A stretch of 64,000 nt of DNA from Mycocentrospora acerina. Its lineage: Eukaryota; Ascomycota; Dothideomycetes; Pleosporales. The notes under the pieces were generated by a model. The model saw only the letters and a program-made list of their open reading frames with translations, was not told the origin of the DNA and did no database searches. Both the position numbers and the translations under genes were made by a program. Below, piece after piece: positions 1 to 10,447 of this stretch; the first letter of the stretch is position 1; each line of letters opens with the position of its first letter. The DNA lies in assembly GCA_022701365.1 (NCBI GenBank), contig JAKUHH010000080.1, positions 64,436-128,435 on the forward strand. Direction: 5' to 3'.

Positions 1-1361
1 TGAAGCAGTTGCACGAGTTGGACGAACGGGCAGGCATCGTGTCGCCCCCATTGATTTCTGGAAGAACGACAGAATCACGTACAACACCGATGGTAGCATG
101 GCCTCGATTGTAAAGGCGCCAGAAACGGAGCCTGACAACAGGCCCTACAAGGGCACAAGCAAGAAGGGCAGAAAGCGGATGCTTACGGCAGTAGAAGAGG
201 AAGAAATTGAGCTTGATACTTGGGAGGCGGGCGAAGGTGTCCTGACCGGCAACTACAAGGGCTTTGATCGTGCTACTAATTTTGCTTCAAAAGAGATTAT
301 GACTGACAGAGGTACGTTGCAACAATCTGATTCTATTCTACACGTACACTGACCTTCTATCAGCCATTGCCTGGGCACCAAAGGGTATTGAGCCAGTGGA
401 GGCTGGAGACGGCACGTTCAGATATGCCAAAATCGGACAATGCAAGTTTGAGGGATCCAAAGCAGATTTCTTGAGTTGGGGCATCCTTGAGATTCCACCA
501 GGCCAAATGAAGCGCTCTAAGAACTCAAGAAAAATGCACATGGTGTTCAACGTGCAGTCCGGCACAGTTGAAGCAAAAGTTGACGAAAATGAATTTACAG
601 TCCACAAAGGTGGTGTGTGGCAAGTTCCTCGAGGTAAGTTCTATCCTTCTCATTTCCTCTTTTCTTGCTGTCTGTCTGTCTATTCGTTTTTCACACGTCT
701 CCGTTTGTTCTTGGCATATTTCGTCAACTTGAGATTGGGTGGCAGCATATACCGCTTCCGATATTCACCTCACATTTGTACGACAGTAGTCTCATTATGC
801 TTATCTTCTGGCTCACCACCAGACGGGATGCTGCATATTTGAGCTACGTCTTCGTGTTGTGCAACCCCATCTGCAACCGCCGTACTGCCGGGACAGGGGG
901 ACGAGCGAAGCGAAACTTTGTGGTTTTCATCACCTGCAGATGTGGCGTTTTCTCGCCTGCATGCTGTGCGACACTTCCCCAGGCTGTGGGTTTTCTTTGT
1001 CGTTCGCTGGCCCGCAACCCATGTTCTCTATTTTGCTTTTAGCGCCACCGTCGCACGCCCAAAAGGGGGTTTTCCTTTCCGACATGGGTATGCGACAACC
1101 TATCACCTCGCATACACCACACCCACACACATACACAGAGACATTGTTGAACATGTCTGACACTTCAGCCACCCCCGCGGTCGCATTTCCTTTGTTTCTT
1201 TTCAGTGCGCTTCATTTTTTTTTTTGCGCTTGTGTGGATTGCCTAAGAAGGAACGAACGCCTACTAAATTATCGTTTGCAGGGAATATTTACAGCATCAA
1301 GAACATTGGCAGCGGTACGGCTCGAGTCTTCTTCGCACAGGCTTGCGAGGACCCGGAGTAA
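1..1361 (+). CDS. MIF2: CENP-C/Mif2 centromere protein, 3' part (5' end outside window)
   Basis: Kinetochore protein that binds the CENP-A nucleosome at the centromere and dimerises through a C-terminal cupin. The visible exons are up to 311, 364-633 and 1282-1361, joined in frame with stop TAA at 1359-1361. The reading frame is already open at base 2. It begins with an R-x-G-R-x-R-x-x-P-x-x-F-W segment (about bases 17-61), which matches the CENP-C signature motif that contacts the CENP-A tail. The last two exons give the cupin fold: GDGTFRYAKIGQCKF, a KMHMVFNVQSGTVEA strand pair, and the ending NIYSIKNIGSGTARVFFAQ, typical of Mif2 C-termini. The first intron is 52 nt. The second is 648 nt (634-1281), far longer than most introns in the window. 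The N-terminal two thirds of the protein lie upstream of the window. Confidence 0.93.
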
Positions 1362-1760
1362 ATGAATTGGTCGTTGGGCGGGTAGTGCCACCCCCGGATC
1401 TTTTGTTCCTTCGGTTGTTAAGCTCCGACCATAGGTAGATAGGCGACATGGCAATTACTGTGACGGCGCTTCTTTCGTTGGGAAAATTTTGTTTTTTGTG
1501 TCTCAAGTGGCGGTGACTTTACGACAGACGGCAAAACTTGATGGTTGCAGTCTTGCGAAAAGAGTTGTTCTTGCATAGTGCGCGCGTATCGTGTGGGTGT
1601 GGACGAGTACGTTCAGCCGCCCACCTGCATGTAAGAACGTTGTTATTTCTCTCGGCATGCATATTGAAACTCGGCTAGTCGTTCAATCGATCCAGAGAAC
1701 TCTTCAACCATGTTTGTTTTTCCCTTGATGTTGGTAACCTTTCTACACGTCGTGTTGAGT

Positions 1761-1787
1761 AGTAGTGGTGGTGGTGGTGGTGGTGGC
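1761..1787. repeat. GTG/GTA trinucleotide microsatellite
   Basis: Run of AGT and GTG triplets, about nine units, in noncoding DNA. On the complementary strand it reads as CAC and ACT triplets. Confidence 0.85.
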
Positions 1788-1994
1788 TTGCAAGAGTGGT
1801 TTTGAAAATTATTTCTAATCGATATCAATACATACATACACATGGAACCTATGATACGAACTCATGGCGTTTTGCTACATCTTGTTGCTGATATTGCTTT
1901 ATTGCCACTTACTTCTTCGTCTTTGCTTTGTTTTTCTTTTCTCCACTGGGCGCGATCTGTCGTTCCTTCATGTTTCACGCACATGGGAAACACC

Positions 1995-2051
1995 TGTTCA
2001 GTTCAGCTCAGCTCAGTTCAGTTCGGCTCAGTTCGGTTCGGTTCAGTTCAC
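1995..2051. repeat. Degenerate pentamer tandem repeat (TTCAG/TTCGG/CTCAG)
   Basis: About eleven head-to-tail 5-bp units that vary at two positions (TTCAG, CTCAG, TTCGG, CTCGG). It lies in noncoding DNA downstream of MIF2. Confidence 0.85.
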
Positions 2052-5000
2052 TGCCAACACTCAGACTTCCACCGCTTTCCACGATGAAGCTGTGTGGTTC
2101 CGCTATCCGGCATTGTTTATGGGAGCACTATCATTTAGCGGCACAATGATGTCTATGATATTGACGGTTGTGCATGTTGTGCAACGAGAGGGTCGGAATT
2201 GTTACACCATCCTCGTTTTCTAGCAGGCAAGGACGTACACACACGTGTACGAGCGTCTATCGAGGGGTGAGTGGTAAGGGGAAATGTTATGTACTATGTT
2301 GCTATACGTGGGGGATAGTAGAAATTGAGGTTCATCGAGCAAAAATCCACTGGCTGGTGTGGTGTGCTTTGGTGATATGACTCAAAGAGGTTACATTTTC
2401 ACATTATATTACTATACACTCATACTTTGGCTTAATCTCCTGTTGCGGAACTATGAAGATGCCGTTCTCGCAATCATGCACCCACCTGTTAAGCTTCCGT
2501 CTCGCACTATCCCACTTACCGTAACATACCTCCCTCACGCAATCCTGCCTCTCTTCACGCCTTCCACCATTTCGTTCTGGGGAAGCAACGCATATCCGGC
2601 AAACCATCCGCTTCCGCAAGCCTCTTTGTAACACCGCTATGTATCGCCATGACGGCGCCGGGCATTTGCACACACATCCTTGTTCTCGCATGCCTATCTT
2701 AATCTGGGATTTGAAACTTAAGTGTCGAGAAGTGATCTGAAGCGGTGTAGAGCGGTGTAGGGGGCACGAGTGTTCTATCAGGTCTAGCCCAGCTTGACTA
2801 GGTGGCTGGCCGGTGAAGATGGGGTAGAGGTATTTTGGTGGGGAGGGGCGGTTCTATCTGTATCAAGAAGTTAGACGCTTAGGCCTAGAAGTGAGAGCGG
2901 GAGCGCTGGGTTGGCGTTGATGTAGGGAGCGGTCTGCGAAGAAAAGTGTGGGTTGAGTATGCTGGTAGTTGGTAAAGGGACTAGACTGTGTTCATGAGCT
3001 GGGCAAAATTGCGGTGTAAGGTTCTAGAATGCGAAGAGCAGAGTTTGAGAGCAATTCGCTATATTTCTGCTGTTCATGTGAACGATTGTGGGTCTGCCTT
3101 CCCTATGCTGTATGAATATCCCATGTTCCCTTATCCTGTTTTGTATAGTATAGAACGGGAAATAGACAACAGATTAGCGCCTTCTCTAGTAGCAATTTGA
3201 TCGTCGAGGGTTTGAGGTGTTCTTAGGACCTTGGTCTAAGCTCCAGGATTTTCTATTTCCCCTCCCCTTTCCAGACTGGTTCTTTTGTCATACGGCGCTT
3301 CGTTTTACACATTGTTTAACGCTGTTCTAACAGCTTCAGGCGCGCACGCGCTTTCTATTTGACTTTGCGAGTCATGGTGAGCAGCGGACTCGAACTCGGC
3401 GACACTACTATAACGCCCTAGATTTTACCCGCAGTGGTTTGGTGGAAGTTGGCTTCCTGCTGTCGTGTGGTTGACCTGCACTGTGGAGTACAGGTCTCTG
3501 TTGTTTTAAGTTTTGAGTAGCTATAGTAGTGCTTCTGAATGTCTAGGGTACCAGAGCCTGATCGGTAGAATCCGCAGTTTGTCAATAGACTTTATTGCGG
3601 TCGTGGCTGCGCAGCTGATGAATGAGCGGCTGATGATGATCGTGTCTTCGCGTGATTCGCCTTGTATGGAAATCGTGCATTTGCAGGTCAAAGCCTCCAA
3701 AGTGTGTTTTCAGATCCGCATCGCAATGTAATATTAACTCTTCCTCGGCCGAATCATAATTGTCAACCTGCGGTTCGGAAGGCCTGCCTGTTTAAGCGTG
3801 GCCGAAGATGCCGTCAATTTGCTACGGGCATTTTCGATGCCGAGATGCGCAGTGGAGACTTCTTAACGCTGTTCGCCGCGTTCTAGCTTGTATCATGATC
3901 AGCTGGGGGGAAAGAAACCACTGGGCTTTTTCGCAGCACCCAAGATCCAGGCTTGCCCTGTCAGAGACTTGTTTCTTGCCCAAGGCAGCGATCCCGGGCG
4001 ATCAAAGAAAGCCCATTTCCGAGCGATCAATGGAATTCGAGGCAGCCCTGCACGGAACGCAAGGCAGATGTCATGTTCACGATTCAGATGGGTGGGCGAA
4101 CAGGTGATGGCGGGAAAGCTTCTCGAAGCAGATCATTCGCCGATCAAGCCCGCATTATCTCAAACCGCGCCAAGCATGGGAGAAGTTTGAACGTGTTCGC
4201 AGGGCATGCAGCCCCGAAAAAGAACGGCAGATGTGGCATGGATGAGTGGGTGGGTGTTCGTGTCATGGGTTGGTTGGTTGGTTGGCTGCTGTCTCTGCAT
4301 GAACGTCAGCACGTTAATGCCGAACAATAGCCTGAATGAGCGTCTCATCTACTTGTTGCGAACGACAGGAAGGACCCAACACAACACCAAAAAAGTAGCT
4401 CGATACACTCGATATACGGCATCACTTTGAGGAGACGGGCGGGGATATCGCTGCTTCTATCTTGTTTCAAACCTGCCCTCCCATTCCAGCCTTGTGATCG
4501 AACATTCTAGGGCAATCTCTCGAACGTGTGCGTGCCTGACGGCACCAGCACTTCCCTGCGAACGCCGGCGATCCACTTGTGTAATCTGCTGCTTGCGCTG
4601 TTTGAACCATGACACGCCCTTCGCAAATGTGCAAAGGACGGTGAACGGTTCAGGCCAATTCATGCAAAACGTCACTGTTGTGACTCAATACCGAAGTGAG
4701 GCTGTGCGGCCAGCGCAGAGAGTCAACTCTACGCCACTCTATCTTTCGCGGTGACAACGCAACTCGCAGATGGACACGTAGGACATTCTTGACCGACGCT
4801 AGATACGTCATCATTGTTGATCCGGGGTAGACGAGGGAGCAGATGAAGGCGGTGGGCAAACGAGCTGTCGTGTCGTTCACCGCCACGAGCCGGTGCATGG
4901 GATGCTGGACGGGTCATTTCAAGTTCGTCACGTAGGGCAGAGTAGAGAGGGTTTGGTCTCGGGGGTCTGTATTGTATTGTTTACAGGCTATGCTAGCCTC

Positions 5001-5581
5001 AGCGTAGAGGTGTCGTGATGCGAAGAACTTGCTTTATGTTGAATGAAACCACAGGCTAATGCTTGGTCGTGAAACACAACAGTGGATGATGGGTATTCCC
5101 ACAACCGTACGCCATATTGCTTATGCTTAAGAATAACAAGGAGCGCGACGCACAACCACATGACATCTCCAGAAAAAACGATGCTGATAAAAATGCAGTC
5201 GCAACCGCACCAATGGGTGTGAGAAACAATTCAAAGAACGAAAAGGCAAACAGACAAACGCCAATAAATCCACAATGTACAACGCTAAGGTGTTCTTTGC
5301 AAAATGAATAAGAAGACGAGTGAAAATACGATGCAAAGGCCGAACCCACGCTAAATGCCACAATCATTGCTCGCTATGCACCTCATCCCATGCGTCGTGG
5401 TATCTTTCTATCCCGAAAATCCAATGCTTTTACGCCCATGTGTATGTGTGAAATGCAACCGCTCTTTCGGTTCCTGCCCGATCCTCTAATTGTGCTATCC
5501 GTATAAAATGTTTCCCAAGCTAAAGGTATTCTGGCTTCGCGATCTTTGGCAAAGCCACTGTGAAAAGAAGCAATCGCGCAT

Positions 5582-7149
5582 TCAAGGGGCACCAGTAGTT
5601 GACGACGGCGAAGGCATACCAGAGTACCGTTTTGCATCGCTATGCTCTCGCTTCAGACTTTTTACGCTCCCTGTTCCGCTGCGCTGGGAGCGCCTGTCAG
5701 GGCTCATGCAGTCTTGGCTTTGAGTATCGAAGTTTGACCGAGATGGCCCTGCAGCCTCCTCTTCCCGTTTCCTCTTCTGATATATTTCCATGTAACTTGA
5801 GTATTCACCCTCTCTCTTGATCATTGATTGAACACCTGGTATTGGTGCCGTCCTGACACCGCTCACTAGATCTTCTGCTGTTGCGGCCTGTATTTGGGGA
5901 AATGGTTGACCAAGTTGAGGTGGAACACTGGACCTAGATCGGGGATCAGCCCGCCTGCGGCTCAACGAGCTATTCCTTCGGCGGCCTTGGCTCGAGCCGC
6001 TATCTGTGCGAGCGTGGTAAGGATGTGGAGGACCCTGCTGCTGCTGCTGTTGCTGTTGCTGTTGTTGCTGTTGAAGTGGCTGAGGTTGATGATGTTGCGC
6101 TGGCATTGATGTGGGAGTTGGCATAAGCTGGGGAGCATTTGCAGGAGTAAAGGTATGCGAAATAGGTGCAGGTACGCTTGGTATCTGCGAGGGCGAGCTA
6201 AGTGAAGTGGCGGAAGGGTGTAGTTGAAAGACAGGAGCGTTCGCCCGGGCACTCATCTCCTGCTCGCCCAGTTGCCAGTGCATTGACTCAGCTGAACGCC
6301 AGGGAATGCCCATTTCAGTGGCAACCTTCTGCCACATCTGGTCTTTAAATCTAATTTAGATATTAGCCCGATATTCGGTTGATAATAATAAAACTAAGTG
6401 CGTTTGCAAAGACGTAGTATCATGTTGGATAAACATAAAGTGGAACGAATTGTGAACAATGAGATTAGCAACACGTACCGAGCATAAAGCCTCGCAAGCT
6501 TGTTTTTCTTCTCCTCATCCCAGATGGCTCGTTTCTCCAGATAGTTTTGGTAGCGTAGACGACAAGAAATGGAACTTCTTCCAGGTAACCGTTTCGCAAT
6601 ATCGTCCCATTTCATACCCTGTCCTCGTAGTTCAATTGTGAGATTGTCTTCTTCAGGTGTCCATTTGGATTGCTTTTTGGCGGGGCTCTCATCGGGTAAA
6701 GGAGTCTGTGAAGCTTGTCTTTTGATAACGTGAGGGGGAGAAACGTTGGTTCCAAGCGGCCCTTGTTGAAGACCTGGAGGACCGGCATAGAGTGGGCGAA
6801 ATTGAGGGTGTGGCATGGGATCTGTATGTCGCTGAAGCTCTGAGATTGCAGGTAATACTGGACCACCCAGTATAGACCCCGGACCCATTGGTGCTGATGT
6901 TGGTGCCTGAGCAGGGTAGATCGAGGTTGGGCCATACATTAAAGTTGTTGAATATGCTGGCGAGCCACCAATGTAGGCAGGTGATGCTCCATGCGCAGGA
7001 GACTGTGCGTATGCCGAAGGCGCGGACGTGTACGCTCTCGCTGCCGCTGTAGAGTTAGATGTTGCGGATGCCGAGCTCTTCTTGCTCACCGGGGACTCAG
7101 AGCCCCGGGGCTCGAGCAGCAGGTTGATATCCACGATGGGCGATTTAGA
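5582..7149 (-). CDS. Myb/SANT-type DNA-binding regulator; true start not located
   Basis: Predicted nuclear DNA-binding protein. Two coding blocks, 7149-6479 and 6350-5582 on the minus strand, join through a 128-nt GT-AG intron (6351-6478). Two adjacent Myb-like repeats are visible: the first begins KWTPEEDNLTIELRGQG and continues to RLRYQNYLEKR, and the second, WDEEKKNKLARLYARFKD to MHWQLGEQE, spans the intron. The N-terminal half is Ser/Ala/Pro/Tyr-rich. The C-terminal part has a 13-residue poly-Gln, an Arg/Ser-rich patch and a basic KRKREEE patch, which suggest nuclear localisation. No ATG occurs in this frame before the in-frame stop at 7150-7152; the codon at 7134 is GTG and the first in-frame ATG is at 6939. 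So either an upstream exon exists or translation begins at 6939. Two-repeat fungal Myb proteins include developmental regulators, but I cannot assign an orthologue. Confidence 0.8.
6032..6073. repeat. CAG/CAA repeat coding poly-Gln in the Myb gene
   Basis: On the plus strand it reads as CTG and TTG triplets. On the coding minus strand it gives 13 glutamines, preceded by a QPLQ stretch. The mixture of CAG and CAA codons suggests an older tract than a pure expansion. Confidence 0.85.
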
Positions 7150-10100
7150 CTAGCTCTCAGCCAGCCCATACGCTGATAGAAGTTTCTCGAGCCTTACAGT
7201 GCCGCCAAACAGAGTACTTGGATGAACGTGCAGATGTGACGGCGGATCGCGAGCTCAATGGATAGTTGGCTCGTATACAAGCGAAAAAGATACCCTTGAT
7301 TTTAGGTAGTCACTGACTAGACTAGTCGATCTTCTGAAGGCCCAAGGATCTCCGGGTGTTTGTTGTTGAGGAGGATGTTGCAAGGAGCGCTTAGGGTGTG
7401 GCGTTCAAAAGAAAGGGTAAGGCAGAAACAAGTGCTGCGTCGAAAGGCAGCAAAAGTCAAACGTATTTGACAGGCGATGTAGAAGCTGTTTCGACTGCTA
7501 CTGTCAGGAAGGCGACGCGAGGAATGGTAATCCGTCGTCGCTGAGGGTTTCGGATGCGAAGAGGAGGCTGTGGTGAGGCGAGGCGATCTGGTTAGAGCCG
7601 AATGTGCCGATGCAGGTCGAAGTAACCAGTTGCGAGGTATTTTGCAGAGTACTCGCTCTAAGTGGTTGACAACCCGAGCTATTTAGGAAATGGGGCAGGA
7701 CAATCGGTCAGAGACTAACGTGAACAAGTCAGCCAATGAATCAATCAATGACAGATGTGCTGAGCCACTGACTGTGCTGAAGAGTCGAGAGATGAAGGAA
7801 GTGTCGTGTTGCGGGACGATGGATATGGTCTGGTTTGAGCGGAGAATAGGGTCTAAGGTACTTGCCAGCATGGACAGGTGAGTAGAGTAACTTAGCGTGT
7901 GTCTGTATTGCCCTTAGCAAGCATCCCTTGATCAGGCCCGATGGCTGATGCCGCCTCACTGCCCGCTACGGTAGGGATCCGGTGGCTTGGGATTAAGATG
8001 TTCGTTTCTGACTTGTGTTGGCGGCGCCACTTTGATGACCCACAGACCATCACTGCTCATCCAGGGAAGTATGCCTGCCGGGGGTTTAGCGAGCATAAAA
8101 GAAAAAATCGAGAACGCAAATTAACAACGTTTATCGTAACTGCAACACAAAAGTAGAAGGCCCATTCTTCTTGCTCTCTAGGGAGGGTGGTGCCGATGAC
8201 GTGTTCTCCACCTCGCCGCACTCTACACACTCTGAAGCTCCAGTCTGCCCTTCGTTGTGGTCTGATATGATGCCTGACTTGCTTGTGAGCTAGGGCCCAT
8301 TCGATGCCCTTTCTTTTTCATCAGGCCTCACTGCGCCATGTGATGGCGTTGCGGCGTCTGCACATATTTTGGCGACTGTATGAGAGCTGTCTCGTTCACT
8401 AGAAAACCCTTCTAGATGGCCCTGCGTGGGACAAGAATACCTAGAGGGGCAACGAATCAGGCGGTGAACATGATCAGGGATTCGCTGAAAGCCCAGGGTT
8501 AGGCTCGGATGCAGAAGCGCGATGACATGGCGTCGCGGCGAACAAGATCTACAGCATCCTTCGCCCTACGGGTTATCTGACGCCAGAAGCGTGGCTACCG
8601 CTGCCGCACAAAGCCTCGCGAACGCTGACTTGATTGTAGCGGTGCATGTGGTGATGTGTCCCCGCCGCAAAGCTTGAACATAACAAATACGTTCCGCATG
8701 AAAATTCGAAGCACATACAGCAAGGCAAGGCATCCCACAGTGGGCACCGATGTCTATCAATGCCGGCAGCAGGCCTCACTTCGGACAGACAAGCGGTGAA
8801 CTGCGGTGAACTGCCGAATGAAGCCCGTGACGTCTCTTAGTGAACCTGGGTCGGCGCCCCAAACTGTAAACATACTGATGCCATACATGTATCGAGGGGC
8901 CTTACTGTGGTAGCTCCGGCCTGACCCGTGGGCAGATACGAACATAAACTTTTGTGCTACCGCGTCCACGTGAGATGTGTTTTAGCCGGCCTGCGGCGAT
9001 GCCGTCTTGTGTCCGAGAGCCATGTTCAGATGTTGCTATTGTCGATGTTGATCTACATATAACTATCGATTGTGCAAGTCACCCTGAGCCAGGTCATGGC
9101 CCTGCACACCGTCCTCTGCAACATACAAAACCGTGGCATCACTGCATGCAGCACGGCTCATTGCATCATAAATCGATGAACGTCAGGGATTTCTGTGGTG
9201 CGCATTTAGCGGTGAGTGCTGCCCGAAGCTGCCCTCATCTAGGACTATGTCTGAGCGAGGTTGGTACGTACCGGACCACAGGGCTGTCTGCGGTCCTAAA
9301 GCCCCGAGGTGCATTAGTCGATCAAGTGAACACTGTCCCCGTGCGTTCTCCACGTAGTTGTAATGAAAAGACTTGGTCAGCGGGAAGTGCAGTGATGAAA
9401 GGACTCCTCACAGACATCTTTGCAGTCTGTGTGCCATGCGAACATGATTCTTCCAACGCCCTGGTCGCAGGATGCGACGTTCCGGCACAGCGTGTCGCTG
9501 CTAAAACCAAGAGCCACAATTCGTGGGTCTCATTAGTTGCGTGTCACAACTCTGCAACCTCTGGCTGGCTGTGGAAGCGTCGGCTATTCCCCCCCCCCAG
9601 TGCGGACAGTTGCTTTGCCAGCTGGCTGTCAGTTTTTAGCTGAACAGCTGGTCAAGCCAGACACCAAGGAACTGCCCTGACACGGTGGCTCTGTTCTGTA
9701 TTTTTAGAGGATTGCATTGCATTAACAAGCGGTGAGGCCCGGCCGCAATTGGAATGAGAGATTGACGCGCGCGGTGCCATCCAGCCATAGCTCTGAGGCA
9801 CAGGCGGCGGCTGGTGCAAGCGCTGGTGGAGGGCACGCGTGATGACTGCTCGATTCATGCTCAAAGCAGACCAGAGACGGCGGCTCCATTGTGCCGAGGA
9901 AGCAGACGTGGGCACAGCTTGGCTGACGAGCGGGTGGTTTCGAGAAGGCGCTGCGAGGGAGCACGCGCTTGACTCATCCACGACGAAACATGACCAAGAC
10001 GAAAACAAGTCGACGAACGACGCCAACGCATGCGGCGTGGGGTTGTGGGAACGGGTGGGTTCGCCCTGGCGCACTCGCTTAAGCTTCCCAAAGGGCTGCA

Positions 10101-10447
10101 CGCACACACGCACACACGCCTCTGTTAGGCTCGGGCTGCCACCGAGAAGCTGTCGTCCGCTCGCCCTACACCCCTTCTATAGGGGCCGCATGCATGGCAG
10201 GTCATCTGGAAATCCTCAATGCCTCGCTGTTCTGTACACGTACGTTCGCTCGCGTCGCCCGGCCCTGCAGGCGTTGCTAGCGCGTCGTCCCGCGCCTTCG
10301 CTTTCTAGAACCCCACCGTCACCATTGGCGGCGGCGTCTCGACTCTCCTGACACCGAGCCATTGCTTCAAACACCTTTGTTTTGCTCTAATCCGGGCTCC
10401 TCGCTAGCTCCCAGCACATCCCAGCCCTTGCCATTCCTGCAGCCCAA
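7150..10447. other. Gene-free interval of about 3.3 kb, divergent promoters
   Basis: Lies between the 5' ends of the Myb gene (minus) and the TBCB gene (plus), so it should carry both promoters. Possible 5' exons of the Myb gene may be here, but no ATG-containing exon could be placed: the minus strand has only one ATG triplet between 7150 and 7868, in the wrong frame. Two open stretches (about 8978-9643, Cys/His-rich, and 9839-10351, Arg-rich) have no recognisable domain and look like chance. Confidence 0.5.

Larger units (their letters stand above)
1362..5581. other. Gene-free interval of about 4.2 kb
   Basis: No reading frame here has a recognisable domain, good codon use or a plausible intron structure. 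The longest open stretches are about 60-125 codons, overlap on both strands and look like chance. It should contain the 3' UTRs of MIF2 and of the Myb gene, which converge here. Only simple repeats stand out, listed separately. Confidence 0.6.

Noticed and set aside
3380..3440. Possible minus-strand tRNA (GAGTTCGAGTCC)
   Set aside because: The T-stem mispairs, and no D-arm or acceptor-stem partner is found at the right distance.
8954..9643. 229-codon open frame, Cys/His-rich
   Set aside because: It begins at a GTG, has no recognisable domain and sits in a region with several overlapping frames. Composition looks like translated noncoding DNA.
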